A DNA stretch of 64,000 bases from Aphrocallistes beatrix (GCA_963281255.1 OY725500.1:3653184-3717183), one strand, 5' to 3'. Counted from the stretch's first letter, positions 1 to 11,004 are shown. The notes: generated by a model not told the origin, from the sequence alone. Program-made: numbers and translations.

Positions 1-244
1 AGCACGAATATGACAAATAAAAAACTGAATTGCAATCATTTGAAAGGTTAAACTCTGTTTTCAAACAGGCGATTTTTATAGTCAGGGGTCAACGACGGGG
101 TCGTGGCAAATCACTTTCCGATACTCCGATTTCGGTAAACTTTTAGTATGTTACTCCTAAGACATGATACAACCGAAAAATGCAATAAAACAATTTCTTG
201 CAATTTTTTGGGGTTGGGACTATTTGCTTCCTATTTTGACCTGA

Positions 245-913
245 CTAGAAATCTAAATATTCTAGTTCCCAGCATAGATTTAGTTGTTCTAGTAACTTAC
301 TTTCTTTCTTAGTAGAAATAGCAGCAGATTCTAGAAATTTTCCCTTCTTCAAGAGCTTTTCAACTTTCTTCAAGCTAGGATCATTTTCACAGGCTTCTAA
401 GAGGCTGGCTTCATCGATTATCTTTGGTAAATCTAAAATCATTGTTAAAATAGTCCAATGTACGTAGTATGTAGTTTATATCTCTCCGCACTACCCGCAT
501 ATCATATAAGATTCTAACCAAAGAAGAGGGAGAACGGAAGCAGTATATACTTGTACGTATATACTATACGCATGTCCTATGATCCCGATTCTTCAAATGC
601 CTGTCATTATTTGCATTAGTTATTTTGCAATACATATAGGTATATATATTAGTTATATACATTAACATTGACTATTTTGCGCATAATGAAAAAATATGTA
701 AAAGTGAACAACGTAACACATAGTGAATGATAAGAATGATAAAATACATAAAAGACACTGACCTGAGATATTGAAGTTAAGTATTTCTCTTAAAAAATGC
801 TTAGCCTTCTCTCCCGAATCTCTGCTAATATTTAAGAAATCCCCCACTGTTCTCTTATCATTATTGGGTGAGTGTTGGGAATTGATCTCTATCTCAGTTT
901 CATTAGTTGCCAT
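245..913 (-). CDS. Small two-exon gene, 112-aa hypothetical protein
   Basis: Two minus-strand open segments join cleanly. Exon 1 is 913-763 (ATG at 913, 50 codons plus one base) and ends at a TCAG|GTCAGT donor. Exon 2 is 432-245, after a TTTTAG acceptor, ending in TAG. Both sites are phase 1, and the 330-bp intron (762-433) has GT...AG ends. The N-terminal half is polar and acidic (MATNETEIEI). The C-terminal half is predicted helical and charged, rich in Leu, Lys and Glu (DLPKIIDEASLLEA, KVEKLLKKGKF). No signal peptide, membrane segment or cysteine motif is visible. I recognise no family. An ATG at 937 would add eight residues. The matching phases and absence of stops make a real gene likely, but there is no homology support. 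Confidence 0.5.
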
Positions 914-2917
914 ATTTACCTTAAAGCATGAGTACAATTATTAATTTTAATTAGTAGAGTACAGTAAATTAACGGTTTAAATATATGGGAGATACGAATA
1001 AATTGAAAAGTTGGTAAGCTTTACGTAAAGCTGTTTGCTCGGTATTTGTCAGTAGGGCATTAGGATCGTGTTAGTATCGATCACTAGATCAAAATCTTTT
1101 TTATTAAAAATTCATCGATCACTTTTCGATCATTTTTTAACTTTCAAAGTTTATCCTCTCATCATCATAACCTTATTCGTTAAAATATAAAATATATTAA
1201 TTGGAGATAGGAGAGGTTACACCTGGGGGACGACCAAGGCAGTCACTAAGTGTTTGCATTCCAAGAAGCGCAAACAAGTATAGGACCAGGTTAAGCTTTT
1301 AAAAATCAAAATAATCTAAACTATAAATCATTAAACGATCGAAAAAATGATCGAGATCGGGATCGCGATCCTTTTTGGAATTAAGGTCTTGATCTGAATC
1401 GCTGATCATAACTTCAGCTAGAATCAGGATCGAGAGCTTCTTTCACAATCGCATTCATACCAACCTTCCCGTTTTATATGAAATTTCCCTATCACACAGG
1501 AAATCCCACAGAAACACAAAGAAAATCCCACAGAAAATCCTCAGAAACACACAGGAAATCCCACAGAATCCCACAGATGCTCACATATAGGAATTCCTAT
1601 AGACCTAAAGTCATTCCCATTCCCACGGTAACCCTGATATTATATAAAACAGAAGGCATCTGTTTCATTATTTTTAAACTATGTATACTTTAGAACATTG
1701 TATGGACTTAACTTTTTTTCACTTCCATATATGAGTAGTACTTATAATTTTTAAATTAGGTTTTTCTCTACAATATATTAATAAAAGGAATTTAAATGTT
1801 GTACATAACCTACCTTTTTATCTACAACTTCAAAAGTTGTAAAAGTGACTTTCAAAAGATGTACAAATTAACCTTTTAAATGCCACGCTCAAGTAGAGTA
1901 AACCTTTAGCTGATTAGCAGTCTCTGTAGGTAGTTACTCATATATATACCACTCTGAAATAAAATTGCAGACTAAAGTGAAATTAATACTATTGAACATA
2001 ATATTTGAGTTTATACATTAATTAGATTTTGTAAGTGATAGTCACTACAATTAAAATTAGGTTTTAATATTACTATATTATTATTATTATTATGTACCCT
2101 CAACCTGACCTTCTTGGTAATGGGCACTATCTGCTGTGCACCCTACATGACAATAATAAAATTCTGATCTCCAAATTTGGCAAGAACCATATCGAGTGAC
2201 CCCCTTTTCTCGGCTATGTCCACTGAGTTTGAATTTGCTGATATAAATACTCTAAATATCAATTTGAGAAATAATGACATGTAGTTTGACATGGTAGTCA
2301 TTTAATGGAAAAGAAAACTAAAAAGAAATTCAAATGAATCAGAACCTCACTCAATTTTTGATGCGGACAGAAATTTAAGTGGATCCAAAGGTAAAATTTA
2401 CCAGTATGCCATAAACTATCTTCAGTTCCTCACTCAACTTATGCAAAACAAACGGCAAGAACATTCATAAGTTTTAATTCGTACTAATAGTACAAAATGA
2501 TCTTGGATTCTTGATATTATCATTAACATAATTAGGTTGGTTATTAATGCAATCGAGTCAGTAGAATTAGGTCATTAATTAGAGATGCTCTAATAGTAGC
2601 CAATTGCATTGCATATTATAATAATGTGCAATCAAGTAGTTTATGTATAATAGATTGGCTCTAGTCTAATCGTTAGCTTAATATAGAAATGTACTAGGAG
2701 TCAATGACTAATATTATATTGAACATATTATCATTAGCATATTATAGAATGGTGCAAGAGAATCTATCAGTAAAGTGAGATAAGATTGAGTATGTAATCG
2801 TCAGCAAATTATCAAATTGTGCAACAGAGTATGTTACTAAGTTTACATCAGCAAACCATTTTGCCTGAATTTTGAATCCATGCCAAAAGTATTTGAACAT
2901 CGCAATATTACACGTCA
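914..2917. other. Gene-free AT-rich spacer with simple repeats
   Basis: No convincing coding sequence. About 1050-1440 is rich in GATC-containing words (GATCG, CGATC) that recur near 62.98-63.06 kb, so it is probably an old dispersed repeat. About 1490-1580 is an irregular direct repeat of a CCCACAGAAA-type unit; the open frame over it is a by-product of the repeat. A short ATT run lies near 2082-2093. The rest is unremarkable AT-rich DNA. Confidence 0.6.
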
Positions 2918-2921
2918 TTAA

Positions 2922-3038
2922 CCCGAGCACGTCCAGGAATGTTGAATTGAAAGTGAAAGTTAATTGAAAGTAAACTGAAAATGAAACTGAAAGCTGGGTC
3001 ATTTCTATTTATACCTTTGACCCCAAGTAATCCTCGGG
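2922..3038 (+). repeat. piggyBac-like MITE with GAAA-repeat interior (copy 1)
   Basis: A 117-bp element flanked by TTAA on both sides (2918-2921 and 3039-3042), with terminal CCCGAG and its complement CTCGGG. TTAA duplication with CCC...GGG ends is the hallmark of piggyBac-type elements. The interior is a run of GAAAGTGAAAGT-type repeats, including the 12-mer GAAAATGAAACT at 2977-2988, followed by GGGTCATTTCTATTTATACC. Related copies lie at about 4990, 35305 and 50767. It has no coding capacity and would be a non-autonomous element. Confidence 0.75.
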
Positions 3039-3643
3039 TTAATAGAACTAAATGGGAGTATTCTTGGAAAATAATTCATTCAAACTACGACACAGTAATA
3101 TCCAGGCCCAAATTTTCATTGATCTAGCCAACCAGTATCGACATAAGTATCTACCAATTTTTACCCAGGAGCTCTGCTGGTAGTTAGGATGTTAGTGGAG
3201 CACAATTAATCATGTTTAGCCCGATCATTTATATTATCTCCTCTCCTAGCCATCATTAACTAATTCTATTTTTTCTAAGCTGTATAGACTATAGTAGAAA
3301 ATTTATACTGGTTGCCTCAACCTCAGCTTTTCTATTACTTTTCAAAATTGAACGCCTATGGTAGCTATTTAAAGGGGAATAAACAAATTTCATTGTTTAA
3401 TTATTATATCAATCGAATACAAAACGAAATGGGGCATATAAAAACTTGGGCCATTCTAAGAGCCACAGACCAACCCATTTTCTTATTTTTTATCAATCTA
3501 TAATTATAGATTACTAAAGTATACAGCCTACCCATCATATTCAGGAATAAGCCCACCTTGTTATCAGAAACAGTTACACCGAAGAGAAGTGTTCTAGGAA
3601 TGATCTTATATCTCTAGAACGACAAAATTAGAATGTGTGAATA

Positions 3644-3735
3644 ATGAAACAAATGTTGTCAGCTTCCAGGGGCAAGCCTCTGGACCGCAATGGGGGTTAC
3701 AGCACCCCCAGACCCCCAGCTAGTTGGTTGTCCCC
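3644..3735. repeat. Dispersed GC-rich repeat (CAGCTTCCAGGGG family)
   Basis: The sequence TGTCAGCTTCCAGGGGC followed by a GC-rich tract of CCCC and GGGG blocks recurs near 28230-28300 and 62330-62400, with the same lead-in. The blocks can fold back on themselves (CAGGGGC with GCCCCTG in the 62.3-kb copy). The class is unknown. The open frame over this stretch is not a gene. Confidence 0.6.
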
Positions 3736-4619
3736 CAATCAAAAAAGTGTTCCTACGCCAATGGTTCGATTTACAGCATATTATGATGTGTCTTGTCGGG
3801 AGTGGTTAGAAATTGGTGTTTTTAATGCTTCTAATTCTCTTGGGTCAAGTAGGATCATTTCCAAATTTTTAAGTACTCGTTTGGTTAATCGGATAACTGA
3901 CATTCTACTGTATAATAAAGGTGACAATGACGTAATAAATGCATGATAAGTTGACATTTTCATCTGAAATTTGAAATTACTCGAGCCACTGACAAAATAC
4001 TCAGTTGTGCCAAAAAGTAGTTCCTCATGACTACTCTAGGTGTACGTAGGCCCCTCGCTTAATAATTTATGGATTTTTATTTTAAAATATCTAAAAGTAA
4101 TAGCTGAGTTGAACATTCTTGCTCAACATACCAAAACACGGTGAATAATCGGTTACTAAAATCTTTTTACGATACCACATGCCATGGTAGAATATTCTAG
4201 TATATTTTAGTAATTTTCTTAGAGATCTTATTTTATTTTCATTGTTTATATTGAAGTAGCTTTCAATATCTGAATAGAACGTTGGAAGAGTTCATAAAAA
4301 GTGGCAAGGGAATTTCATTGTGTTAATCAAAAATATTGCGCCTCATCCACCTTATCATCCATAGAACAAACACATTTTTTTAAAAACTGGAAGAATCATG
4401 CCTTGCACTGCATCTTATAACCTTGCTGAAAATTTAGCTTTCTATTTATGTATTAATGTGTTTATTTGAAATAATTTAATTTAATTATTTATGATATCCG
4501 CGTCGATTCCAACGATTGCCCATAGCATATTTCATACTTAGTAGGAATATTTCACCTGTTTACTCGTGATACACAATAATTGAAATAACATGGCGATGAA
4601 TTACCTGTTCAATTACCGT
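3736..4619. other. Spacer, nothing recognised
   Basis: AT-rich sequence. The overlapping open frames on the two strands (about 60-100 codons) show no domain or composition bias. I see no gene, RNA or clear repeat. Confidence 0.5.
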
Positions 4620-4915
4620 ATTGCTTGAATAAGCGCCTGGGCGCTTATTTATTTCGTGCACCCTTTAGACCCGGCGCTTATTTTTTTCATTCGCTATTTT
4701 GACCCGGCGCTCTTTTTTTTGTTTACTACATTGACTGGCACTTTTATTTTTGCCACAACTGAGAATGTTAGTTCTATTAAAAAAGGATAATGTAATGTTT
4801 CAAAAAGCACTTGTATGATGTTCAGAGAACTAAAATGCCCTGGTGTCCGACGCTTATTCGAGCCCCGGCGCTTATTTATTTCGCTCACCCTTTAGGCCCG
4901 GCGCTTATTCGGGGA
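4620..4915. repeat. GGCGCTTAT-rich dispersed repeat
   Basis: The word GGCGCTTAT or its close variants (CCGGCGCTTATTT, GGGCGCTTATTT) occurs repeatedly between 4630 and 4910, at both ends of a 300-bp block, beside TTTATTTCG and CACCCTTTAG words. The arrangement suggests a degenerate repeated element whose two ends are related. No coding capacity. Confidence 0.55.
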
Positions 4916-4989
4916 AATACGGTACTTTTGCCTGGTTAGTGTATATTGTATTCTGCAAATACTCAAATTGTAATGTTCTTTTATAATTA

Positions 4990-5095
4990 TCCTACTTTGC
5001 CTTGGAATGTTGAATTGAAAGTGAAAGTGAATTGAAATTGAAAATGAAAGTGGGGTCATTTCTATTTATACCTTTGATCCCACGTCAAATTAGGG
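4990..5095 (+). repeat. piggyBac-like MITE (copy 2, degenerate ends)
   Basis: Shares the GGAATGTTGAATTGAAAGTG lead and the GGGGTCATTTCTATTTATACC tail with the 2922-3038 element, with a GAAA-repeat interior. The flanking TTAA and CCC/GGG ends have decayed (TTAT-CCT on the left, AGGG-TAAA on the right), so this is an older copy. Confidence 0.6.
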
Positions 5096-5528
5096 TAAAT
5101 AACTCATCCCCAAAAAAGTTCAAAATATTTTTGTTGCTCCTAAGAATAATACTTTACAGCAATTCTTTTAATTTATCAAATAATTTGCTCCATTTGATTC
5201 ATTGAAAACTTATCTAAAATAATAATTTCCATCAGTATATGAAAATATCCTTCTATGTGCAATCGATATGTTCGTGATTAGTATCACGTGTATTCATCTG
5301 AAGAATATATTTTCTACACCAATTCTTTGCAATGTTTTCCTATTATACAATCAACACTATCTTATCAGCTGTTTATATTTTACTATATATTATGTTGTAA
5401 AATTGTCAGCCCATATAAATGAATGAATCCCAGTAATTATGATTGTATAATTTTCATTAGGCATCTAAATTAAAGAAAGTTCAATAAATATAATAATTCT
5501 ACAATTTTTCATATACTGTAATCCAGTA
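5096..5528. other. Upstream region of the ABC transporter gene
   Basis: Very AT-rich, with no open frame of note. It should contain the promoter and 5' UTR of the downstream gene, but I cannot point to a convincing TATA box or start site. Confidence 0.4.
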
Positions 5529-8500
5529 ATGAAAAATACAATGGAACAATCGATTCAAAAAGATATTCGAGGTAACTTTTTATCGAAACTGTTATTCTTA
5601 TGGATGGAGCCTATTATATTCAGGGGATATAGAAGAAAAATACAGATTGAAGATATCCCTGATGTACCACAAGAAATGCAAATTAGCAGATTAAAAGAAA
5701 ATTTTGATAAAATATGGTCTTTACAAGGAAAGAATTCCTTATTTCGCACTTTTCTCATTCAGAACAGGTATAATATAATAATTAGTGGACTGTGTGTCAC
5801 TTTGACAAACTTGTGTGAGTTATGCGGTATCGTGATGGGATGGTTAGTCCTGGATATTTTGATCAATCCAGATAAAGGTGCTAACCTTGGCATACACGGG
5901 ATAGTATACTGTTGCGTTTATACAATCTCCACCTTTGTAGGAGCAATAGCAAATGGGAAGTATCTCTATATTAGCAATTTGTTAGATATAAAAAATTTCA
6001 CACAATGTGTCATAGCTCTCTTCCAGAAATCTCTCTCGTTACCACAGGACGTGCTAAATGAGATATCTATCGGACGTATTGTGAACATGGTAGCGAATGA
6101 TATAAGATCTATTGAATTTAAATTCTTCAAACTACAGTATATTTGGGGATTTCCACTTACATTATTAGGGACTATACTGATGCTATATTTCTTAGTTGGA
6201 CCAATTGCGCTGGTCGGTATTGGAGTATACTGTTTCAGTGTTATTTTGATGTTTGCAGCTACTCCTTTAATGGGAAAGATCAAATCCAAAAACCTAGAAT
6301 TAGCGGACAAACGAGTTAAGTTCATAAATCAAGTAATAAAGAATATGCGAATAGTGAAGATGTTTGGTTGGGAAGAGCTAATAATTCGCATTGTGGAAAG
6401 AATTCGGAAGAAGGAATGGATGTATGGATTGATGTTTACATTGGTGAATACTGGTCCCATTATTTTATTCTTTATCATACAAACTCCCTTAGCGATCTAC
6501 ACAACATTTTTAGTTAGTTACCTAACTGATTCACCGATCCGCTTTGGAGAGGCTGTTCTCTGCTTCATGCTCTATCAACAAATCCAAGTCACTACAGCAC
6601 AGTTTATGATGTTCATCTCCGCATCTTTGGATGTATATGTATCAGGCTGCAGAATTTCTGAATTTTTGAATTTGGAGGTTTGTACGAAACTTAAGTCTGA
6701 AAACATACCATTGCGTGATACGGATTCCTGCTGTATCAATATTCATAAACTAACCGTTGGGTGGTCCAACCAATCCAAAGGTTTGGATAATATTGATCTG
6801 AAAGTAACCAATAAGCCTCAATTGATATTCTTGATCGGCGCAGTTGGTGCAGGGAAATCTACACTATTACTCACACTTTGCAATGAGATATCACAGTATC
6901 AAGGACATGCACAAGTAAATGGGAGAGTTGCTTACTCAGCGCAAGAATCCTGGGTATTCTCAGGTACAATTCGAGATAATATCCTGGTTGGAGGTGAGTT
7001 TGAACATGATCGTTATTGGAAGGTGCTAACAGTATGTGGGTTAATTTCAGACCTGAATTCATTCATTAAAAAAGATAAAACTTTGGTTGGTGAAAGAGGG
7101 GTCACTCTGAGTGGGGGCCAGAGAGCTCGAGTGTCCTTAGCACGTGCTGTGTACACAGTTGCTGATATATATCTGCTGGATGACCCACTAGGAGCTGTAG
7201 ACACCCAGGTTAGCAAGCATATATTTGAGGAATGTATTCAGGGATTCTTGAGTGATAAGGTAGTTATTTTGGCTACACATCAAACAAGATTTGCTCGTAA
7301 CAATGATAGAATGTTGAAACTCGAAAACGGTGAAATTATTCAAGATGACAAATACGTAAATATGAAGAGTAAAATGAAAAAAGAATTGACGTCAGAAATT
7401 CTTGTCTGTGAAAGCATTAATGATAATTTCGAAAATTTGGATGGTGATACAGGAGCGAAATTAGAATGTGTGAATGAGAGCGAAAGTGAAATTACGAACG
7501 AACCAATGTCAACAGCACTCAGTGAGGAAAAAGCAGATCGTCCGAGATTCTGGATGTACCAATACTTCAAAACTGGAGGCCTCTGCATCACCCTTTTGTT
7601 AATTTTATATACATCTGTGGCTAATGTAGCTCAGATTTCCTTCATTTGGTGGATCCAGAAATTCATGTGGCTTGCCTCAGTAACAGATTCGTACGATAAT
7701 CAAACGATTCCAACTAATTCCACCAATCTCTCAAGTGATATTATTGTATCTCCATGGTTTGTCCATATACTCAGCAGGAACCATTTCTGGGCGGTAACAG
7801 CATTACTCGTGGGATCAATATGCTTTCTCTTCCAAGCATGGTTCACTCTTGTGATACTAATATGGAGAGTGGCAATCAAACTTCATTGTAATATGTTGAA
7901 AAGCGTTATACACACTTGGATGCGTTTTTTCGAAGTCAATCCGAGTGGACGAATTCTAAGTCGCTTTTCTAAGGACACAGGTTATATAGATTTTGAAATT
8001 CCGGAAAGATTAATTGATTTTTGGTTAATTTCTTTTAGTATTATATTTTTCCTAATCGCTTCTTGCTTTGTTCAAAAACTTCTGATTTTACCTTCAATTA
8101 TCCTCATCCTCATTTTCTTCGCGAGTGTACGCTATTATCTTCCGACAGTAATGGAATTACGGAGCCTCGAATCACTTTTGAGAAGTCCCCTCTACTCACA
8201 TATTTCGCTCTCTTTGCAAGGTATGACAACCATTCGAGCGCTTGGAATCCAACAAAAGGTAATGGAGGATCTGCTTTCGCATCTGTATTCATATACAAAA
8301 GTATGGGTTTTAGTTCATTCAAGTATACCTTGGTTTCTACAACGATTGGCATTCATTGTTGGAACATTCTTATCAATTGTGATCTGGACAGCCTTTGTTA
8401 AAAATTTCTACTATGGAGCGAATGAAAACATTGCTCTTTCATTCCAAATATTATTCACTATTCCATTGCAAATCAGCCTTGTTTCTATCCAAGCAGTTCA

Positions 8501-9446
8501 CTTAAACATCGTGATGGTGTCAGTGGAGAGAGTTCTGTCCTATATAAAACAAAAACCTGAGCATGAATATTCTAGAAAAAACACCCTTAAAACACGAAAA
8601 AATGAGCTACTTTTTTACCCCAATGTTGTTCCAAATACAAACAAGGTATGTAGGGGTAGTATTACGTTTGAAAAAGTTTATATGAAGTATGCTGATGATC
8701 TTCCCATGGTCCTCAATGGAATATCTCTTCAGATAGAAGGAGGCAGTAAAGTGGGTATCGTAGGAAGAACTGGTGCAGGAAAATCCTCCATTATCACTGC
8801 ATTGTTTCGCTTGACTAATCTTAGTCAAGGCAGAATACTAATAGATAATGTTGACATAGCACTTTTTACTTTGAATCATCTTCGTATACAAATATCAGTG
8901 ATACCTCAAGATCCAATGCTATTCACTGGAACAATTCGATTCAACTTAGACCCATTCGAGCAGTTCTCAGACGCAGAAATATGGTCCTCCTTGGATCATG
9001 TCGACATGAGAGGTCTAGTCAGATCTTTAAAGGGCGGCATATTTGCAATTGTACAGGAAGATGGTAGTAATTTCTCAGTAGGAGAAAAGCAATTGTTGTG
9101 TCTTGCAAGAGCTTTGCTTCGGAACACGCGTATTCTCGTAGTAGATGAGGCCACGGCAAATGTCGACCATCGTACGGATGCTAAGATTCAGAATACCCTA
9201 AGAAATAGCTTCAGCACTCAAACTGTTATCAGCATTGCACACCGTCTGAATACAGTGATTGATTATGATCGAATTGTCGTCATGGATGGAGGGAAGATTG
9301 TAGAGGTGGATTCTCCTCATCTCCTACTTCAAGATACTAATGGCTATCTAACGAAGCTTGTTTCTCAAACTGATCCAGATACACAATTCGCGTTACGAAG
9401 AGCTGCTCACACCGCATACACCAATTCTGATCAATTGAACGTCTAA
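5529..9446 (+). CDS. ABC transporter, subfamily C (MRP4/ABCC4-like), intronless
   Basis: Full-length 1305-residue ATP-driven exporter of the short MRP type: two membrane domains, two nucleotide-binding domains and no extra N-terminal TMD0. The N-terminus has the LFLWMEPIIFRG and EDIPDV segments typical of ABCC proteins. NBD1 has Walker A GAVGAGKST (about residue 437), signature LSGGQRARVSLARA and Walker B LLDDPLGAVD (about 549-558). NBD2 has Walker A GRTGAGKSS (about 1079), signature FSVGEKQLLCLARA, Walker B VVDEATANVD (E about 1207) and switch IAHRLNTV. NBD1 has Asp where the catalytic Glu normally sits, the usual ABCC asymmetry. By family it would export organic anions or conjugates across the plasma membrane; the substrate is unknown. 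No intron interrupts the frame. Start is the ATG at 5529. Confidence 0.95.
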   Translation: MKNTMEQSIQKDIRGNFLSKLLFLWMEPIIFRGYRRKIQIEDIPDVPQEMQISRLKENFDKIWSLQGKNSLFRTFLIQNRYNIIISGLCVTLTNLCELCGIVMGWLVLDILINPDKGANLGIHGIVYCCVYTISTFVGAIANGKYLYISNLLDIKNFTQCVIALFQKSLSLPQDVLNEISIGRIVNMVANDIRSIEFKFFKLQYIWGFPLTLLGTILMLYFLVGPIALVGIGVYCFSVILMFAATPLMGKIKSKNLELADKRVKFINQVIKNMRIVKMFGWEELIIRIVERIRKKEWMYGLMFTLVNTGPIILFFIIQTPLAIYTTFLVSYLTDSPIRFGEAVLCFMLYQQIQVTTAQFMMFISASLDVYVSGCRISEFLNLEVCTKLKSENIPLRDTDSCCINIHKLTVGWSNQSKGLDNIDLKVTNKPQLIFLIGAVGAGKSTLLLTLCNEISQYQGHAQVNGRVAYSAQESWVFSGTIRDNILVGGEFEHDRYWKVLTVCGLISDLNSFIKKDKTLVGERGVTLSGGQRARVSLARAVYTVADIYLLDDPLGAVDTQVSKHIFEECIQGFLSDKVVILATHQTRFARNNDRMLKLENGEIIQDDKYVNMKSKMKKELTSEILVCESINDNFENLDGDTGAKLECVNESESEITNEPMSTALSEEKADRPRFWMYQYFKTGGLCITLLLILYTSVANVAQISFIWWIQKFMWLASVTDSYDNQTIPTNSTNLSSDIIVSPWFVHILSRNHFWAVTALLVGSICFLFQAWFTLVILIWRVAIKLHCNMLKSVIHTWMRFFEVNPSGRILSRFSKDTGYIDFEIPERLIDFWLISFSIIFFLIASCFVQKLLILPSIILILIFFASVRYYLPTVMELRSLESLLRSPLYSHISLSLQGMTTIRALGIQQKVMEDLLSHLYSYTKVWVLVHSSIPWFLQRLAFIVGTFLSIVIWTAFVKNFYYGANENIALSFQILFTIPLQISLVSIQAVHLNIVMVSVERVLSYIKQKPEHEYSRKNTLKTRKNELLFYPNVVPNTNKVCRGSITFEKVYMKYADDLPMVLNGISLQIEGGSKVGIVGRTGAGKSSIITALFRLTNLSQGRILIDNVDIALFTLNHLRIQISVIPQDPMLFTGTIRFNLDPFEQFSDAEIWSSLDHVDMRGLVRSLKGGIFAIVQEDGSNFSVGEKQLLCLARALLRNTRILVVDEATANVDHRTDAKIQNTLRNSFSTQTVISIAHRLNTVIDYDRIVVMDGGKIVEVDSPHLLLQDTNGYLTKLVSQTDPDTQFALRRAAHTAYTNSDQLNV

Positions 9447-9656
9447 ACTAGACATCTGCTCTACTTATATAAATAAGGAATTCTTGCTTTGTACAAGTAA
9501 ATTTGCTATGCTCAAGCTCCTAAATATGTGTTTAATATTAAAATATTATATTAATACATTTCACAGCTCAATTTTCTCAGGTTAGGTATGCCAAGTTCGT
9601 TAGTGCATTACTCACCATAGATACACTTATATGCAGCTGATTACTTTTTAATTTTA
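9447..9656. other. 3' flank of the ABC gene
   Basis: Short AT-rich tail after the stop codon, with possible polyadenylation signals but nothing decisive. Confidence 0.4.
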
Positions 9657-9902
9657 ACAAGCACGCTTCGCTTGCTTGCGCTGCGCGGCTGGCGGACACT
9701 GTGTCCGCCGGAGTCGCCCTTTGGGTGCCTAGGGTCTTCTCAAAATACGTCTATCCTACAGTTATAATCGATATCGCACGAAAAATAACCAAATTTATCA
9801 ATTTTAAAATTTTTGATGCGTAATGATTCGTGATGATGAGACTCCCACATGCCAAATATACTATATATATATACACATTAATCGAGTTTTAATAGTATGG
9901 AT
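9657..9902 (-). repeat. TA-microsatellite/GC-hairpin repeat family, copy 1 (internally deleted)
   Basis: Reads in reverse relative to the copy at 13873. It begins with ACAAGCACGCTTCGCTTGC, then a hairpin with arms GGCGGACAC/GTGTCCGCC, and ends with TTAATCGAGTTTTAATAGTA just after a short TA run. Most of the interior seen in longer copies is missing. Non-coding. The general plan (subterminal motif, TA microsatellite, GC-rich 3' stem-loops) resembles non-autonomous Helitron/Helentron-associated elements, but I cannot assign the class firmly. Confidence 0.7.
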
Positions 9903-10266
9903 GGAATTGGATTCCCAAATAACAAAAATTGTATTCAGACCGTAATTTTAGTTATATTTATGTGATGTGCACTAAATTCATTATTATTTAAGGATTTTAA
10001 TAGGTAATATTTTGTAGCCGCTTCAAGCCCCTTTTCAATGATACAGTAAATTACTTCAAACACTCTACTTATCTACTCCAGTCATTTCTCTCCATTGATG
10101 GATGATTGCACCTGAATAGACAGAACATACAAGTGTGTAAGTTAATTGATTATATACACAATACAATGATTTCAAGGATAAGAATAGGAAATTATCAAAC
10201 ACTCTATATTACAGTCATATCACACTAGTTATATAATTCCAATAATGCCTTTTTAAGCTTTTAAGG
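9903..10266. other. Spacer, nothing recognised
   Basis: AT-rich sequence between the repeat and the 3' end of the MRH-domain gene. No gene or repeat recognised. Confidence 0.4.
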
Positions 10267-11004
10267 CTACATATATAGCTGGTTCACTCCTCTTCCTTTG
10301 CGGCGGTTGAAAACTAGTACTATGGAGAAAATAATGACAAGAATAATTACAATTACAATTGTGAGACCAATTATTCCGCCTATTATTTCTTTTCCACTTA
10401 CGGGAAGAGTAATTGAGGTTTGAGGAACTATATCAGTTACTATAGTCTGGCTGGTTCCTGTAGTTCTGCCTTGTGGACATGCCTTGGAGGATGTTAACTC
10501 AAAGTTATAGACAGGAATGGGGAACTCATTGATAAATTTCAGTACATCTGGAGTCCCTTCTTCACCACAGCGTATAGCTATTGTAGATTGAAACAGTTCT
10601 CCCAATCCGTATACAAGGCTCCCTGCGTGATATTCTATTTTCAGGTACGAATTTCTGACATTTTCTGTATCAGCTACAGCTTCAATTATGGAATAAGCTG
10701 ATGCACGTCCGACGGAGTAAAATACATTTTCATTAACTTTGTAAACACAGAGTGCATCGCCTATCTTACAGTCACTATCCGAAGCGCCCCATTTCTGACC
10801 CGCACCACATGGGAAGAAACGGTAAATGATACCATTTGCTTCTGCCGATTCAATGTAAGATTTCCCAGAATCGCGTCTATATCCTGATAGGTCAATTGAT
10901 CCTCCTCCGTTCAGGTCACATCCACATGGCGATTGCGTTGTGCAATTTGGGTTTCCACTCACGATGGCTATTCCAAGACATAAGATCAATAATAATTTTT
11001 CCAT
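10267..11004 (-). CDS. Type I membrane protein with MRH (mannose-6-phosphate-receptor-like) domain
   Basis: 245 residues from the ATG at 11004, which puts a signal peptide first (MEKLLLILCLGIAIVSG); an upstream in-frame codon at 11073 would bury it. The lumenal part has the cysteine-rich layout of an MRH domain: YRFFPCGAG, a short C-x7-C segment (DCKIGDALCVY), YSVGR, STIAIRC, NEFPIPVYNFEL and a closing SSKACP. One membrane segment follows (IIGLTIVIVIILVIIFSIVL), then a short basic tail ending NQLYM. Family members bind mannose-type glycans or sort cargo in the secretory/lysosomal route. The Arg usually found in the RST motif reads Gln here (FQST), so classical mannose-6-phosphate binding is doubtful. 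I rate the MRH assignment likely but not certain. Confidence 0.7.
   Translation of the reverse strand: MEKLLLILCLGIAIVSGNPNCTTQSPCGCDLNGGGSIDLSGYRRDSGKSYIESAEANGIIYRFFPCGAGQKWGASDSDCKIGDALCVYKVNENVFYSVGRASAYSIIEAVADTENVRNSYLKIEYHAGSLVYGLGELFQSTIAIRCGEEGTPDVLKFINEFPIPVYNFELTSSKACPQGRTTGTSQTIVTDIVPQTSITLPVSGKEIIGGIIGLTIVIVIILVIIFSIVLVFNRRKGRGVNQLYM

Noticed and set aside
1478-1693. 71-codon frame rich in Lys/His/Ser/Thr
   Set aside because: Produced by an irregular CCCACAGAAA-type simple repeat.
3644-3946. 100-codon frame beginning in a GC-rich repeat
   Set aside because: Its first third is a dispersed repeat found twice more; the rest has no support, and the opposite strand is equally open.
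8063-8401. Second-frame ORF inside the ABC transporter
   Set aside because: Shadow of the real gene; the main frame has the family motifs throughout.
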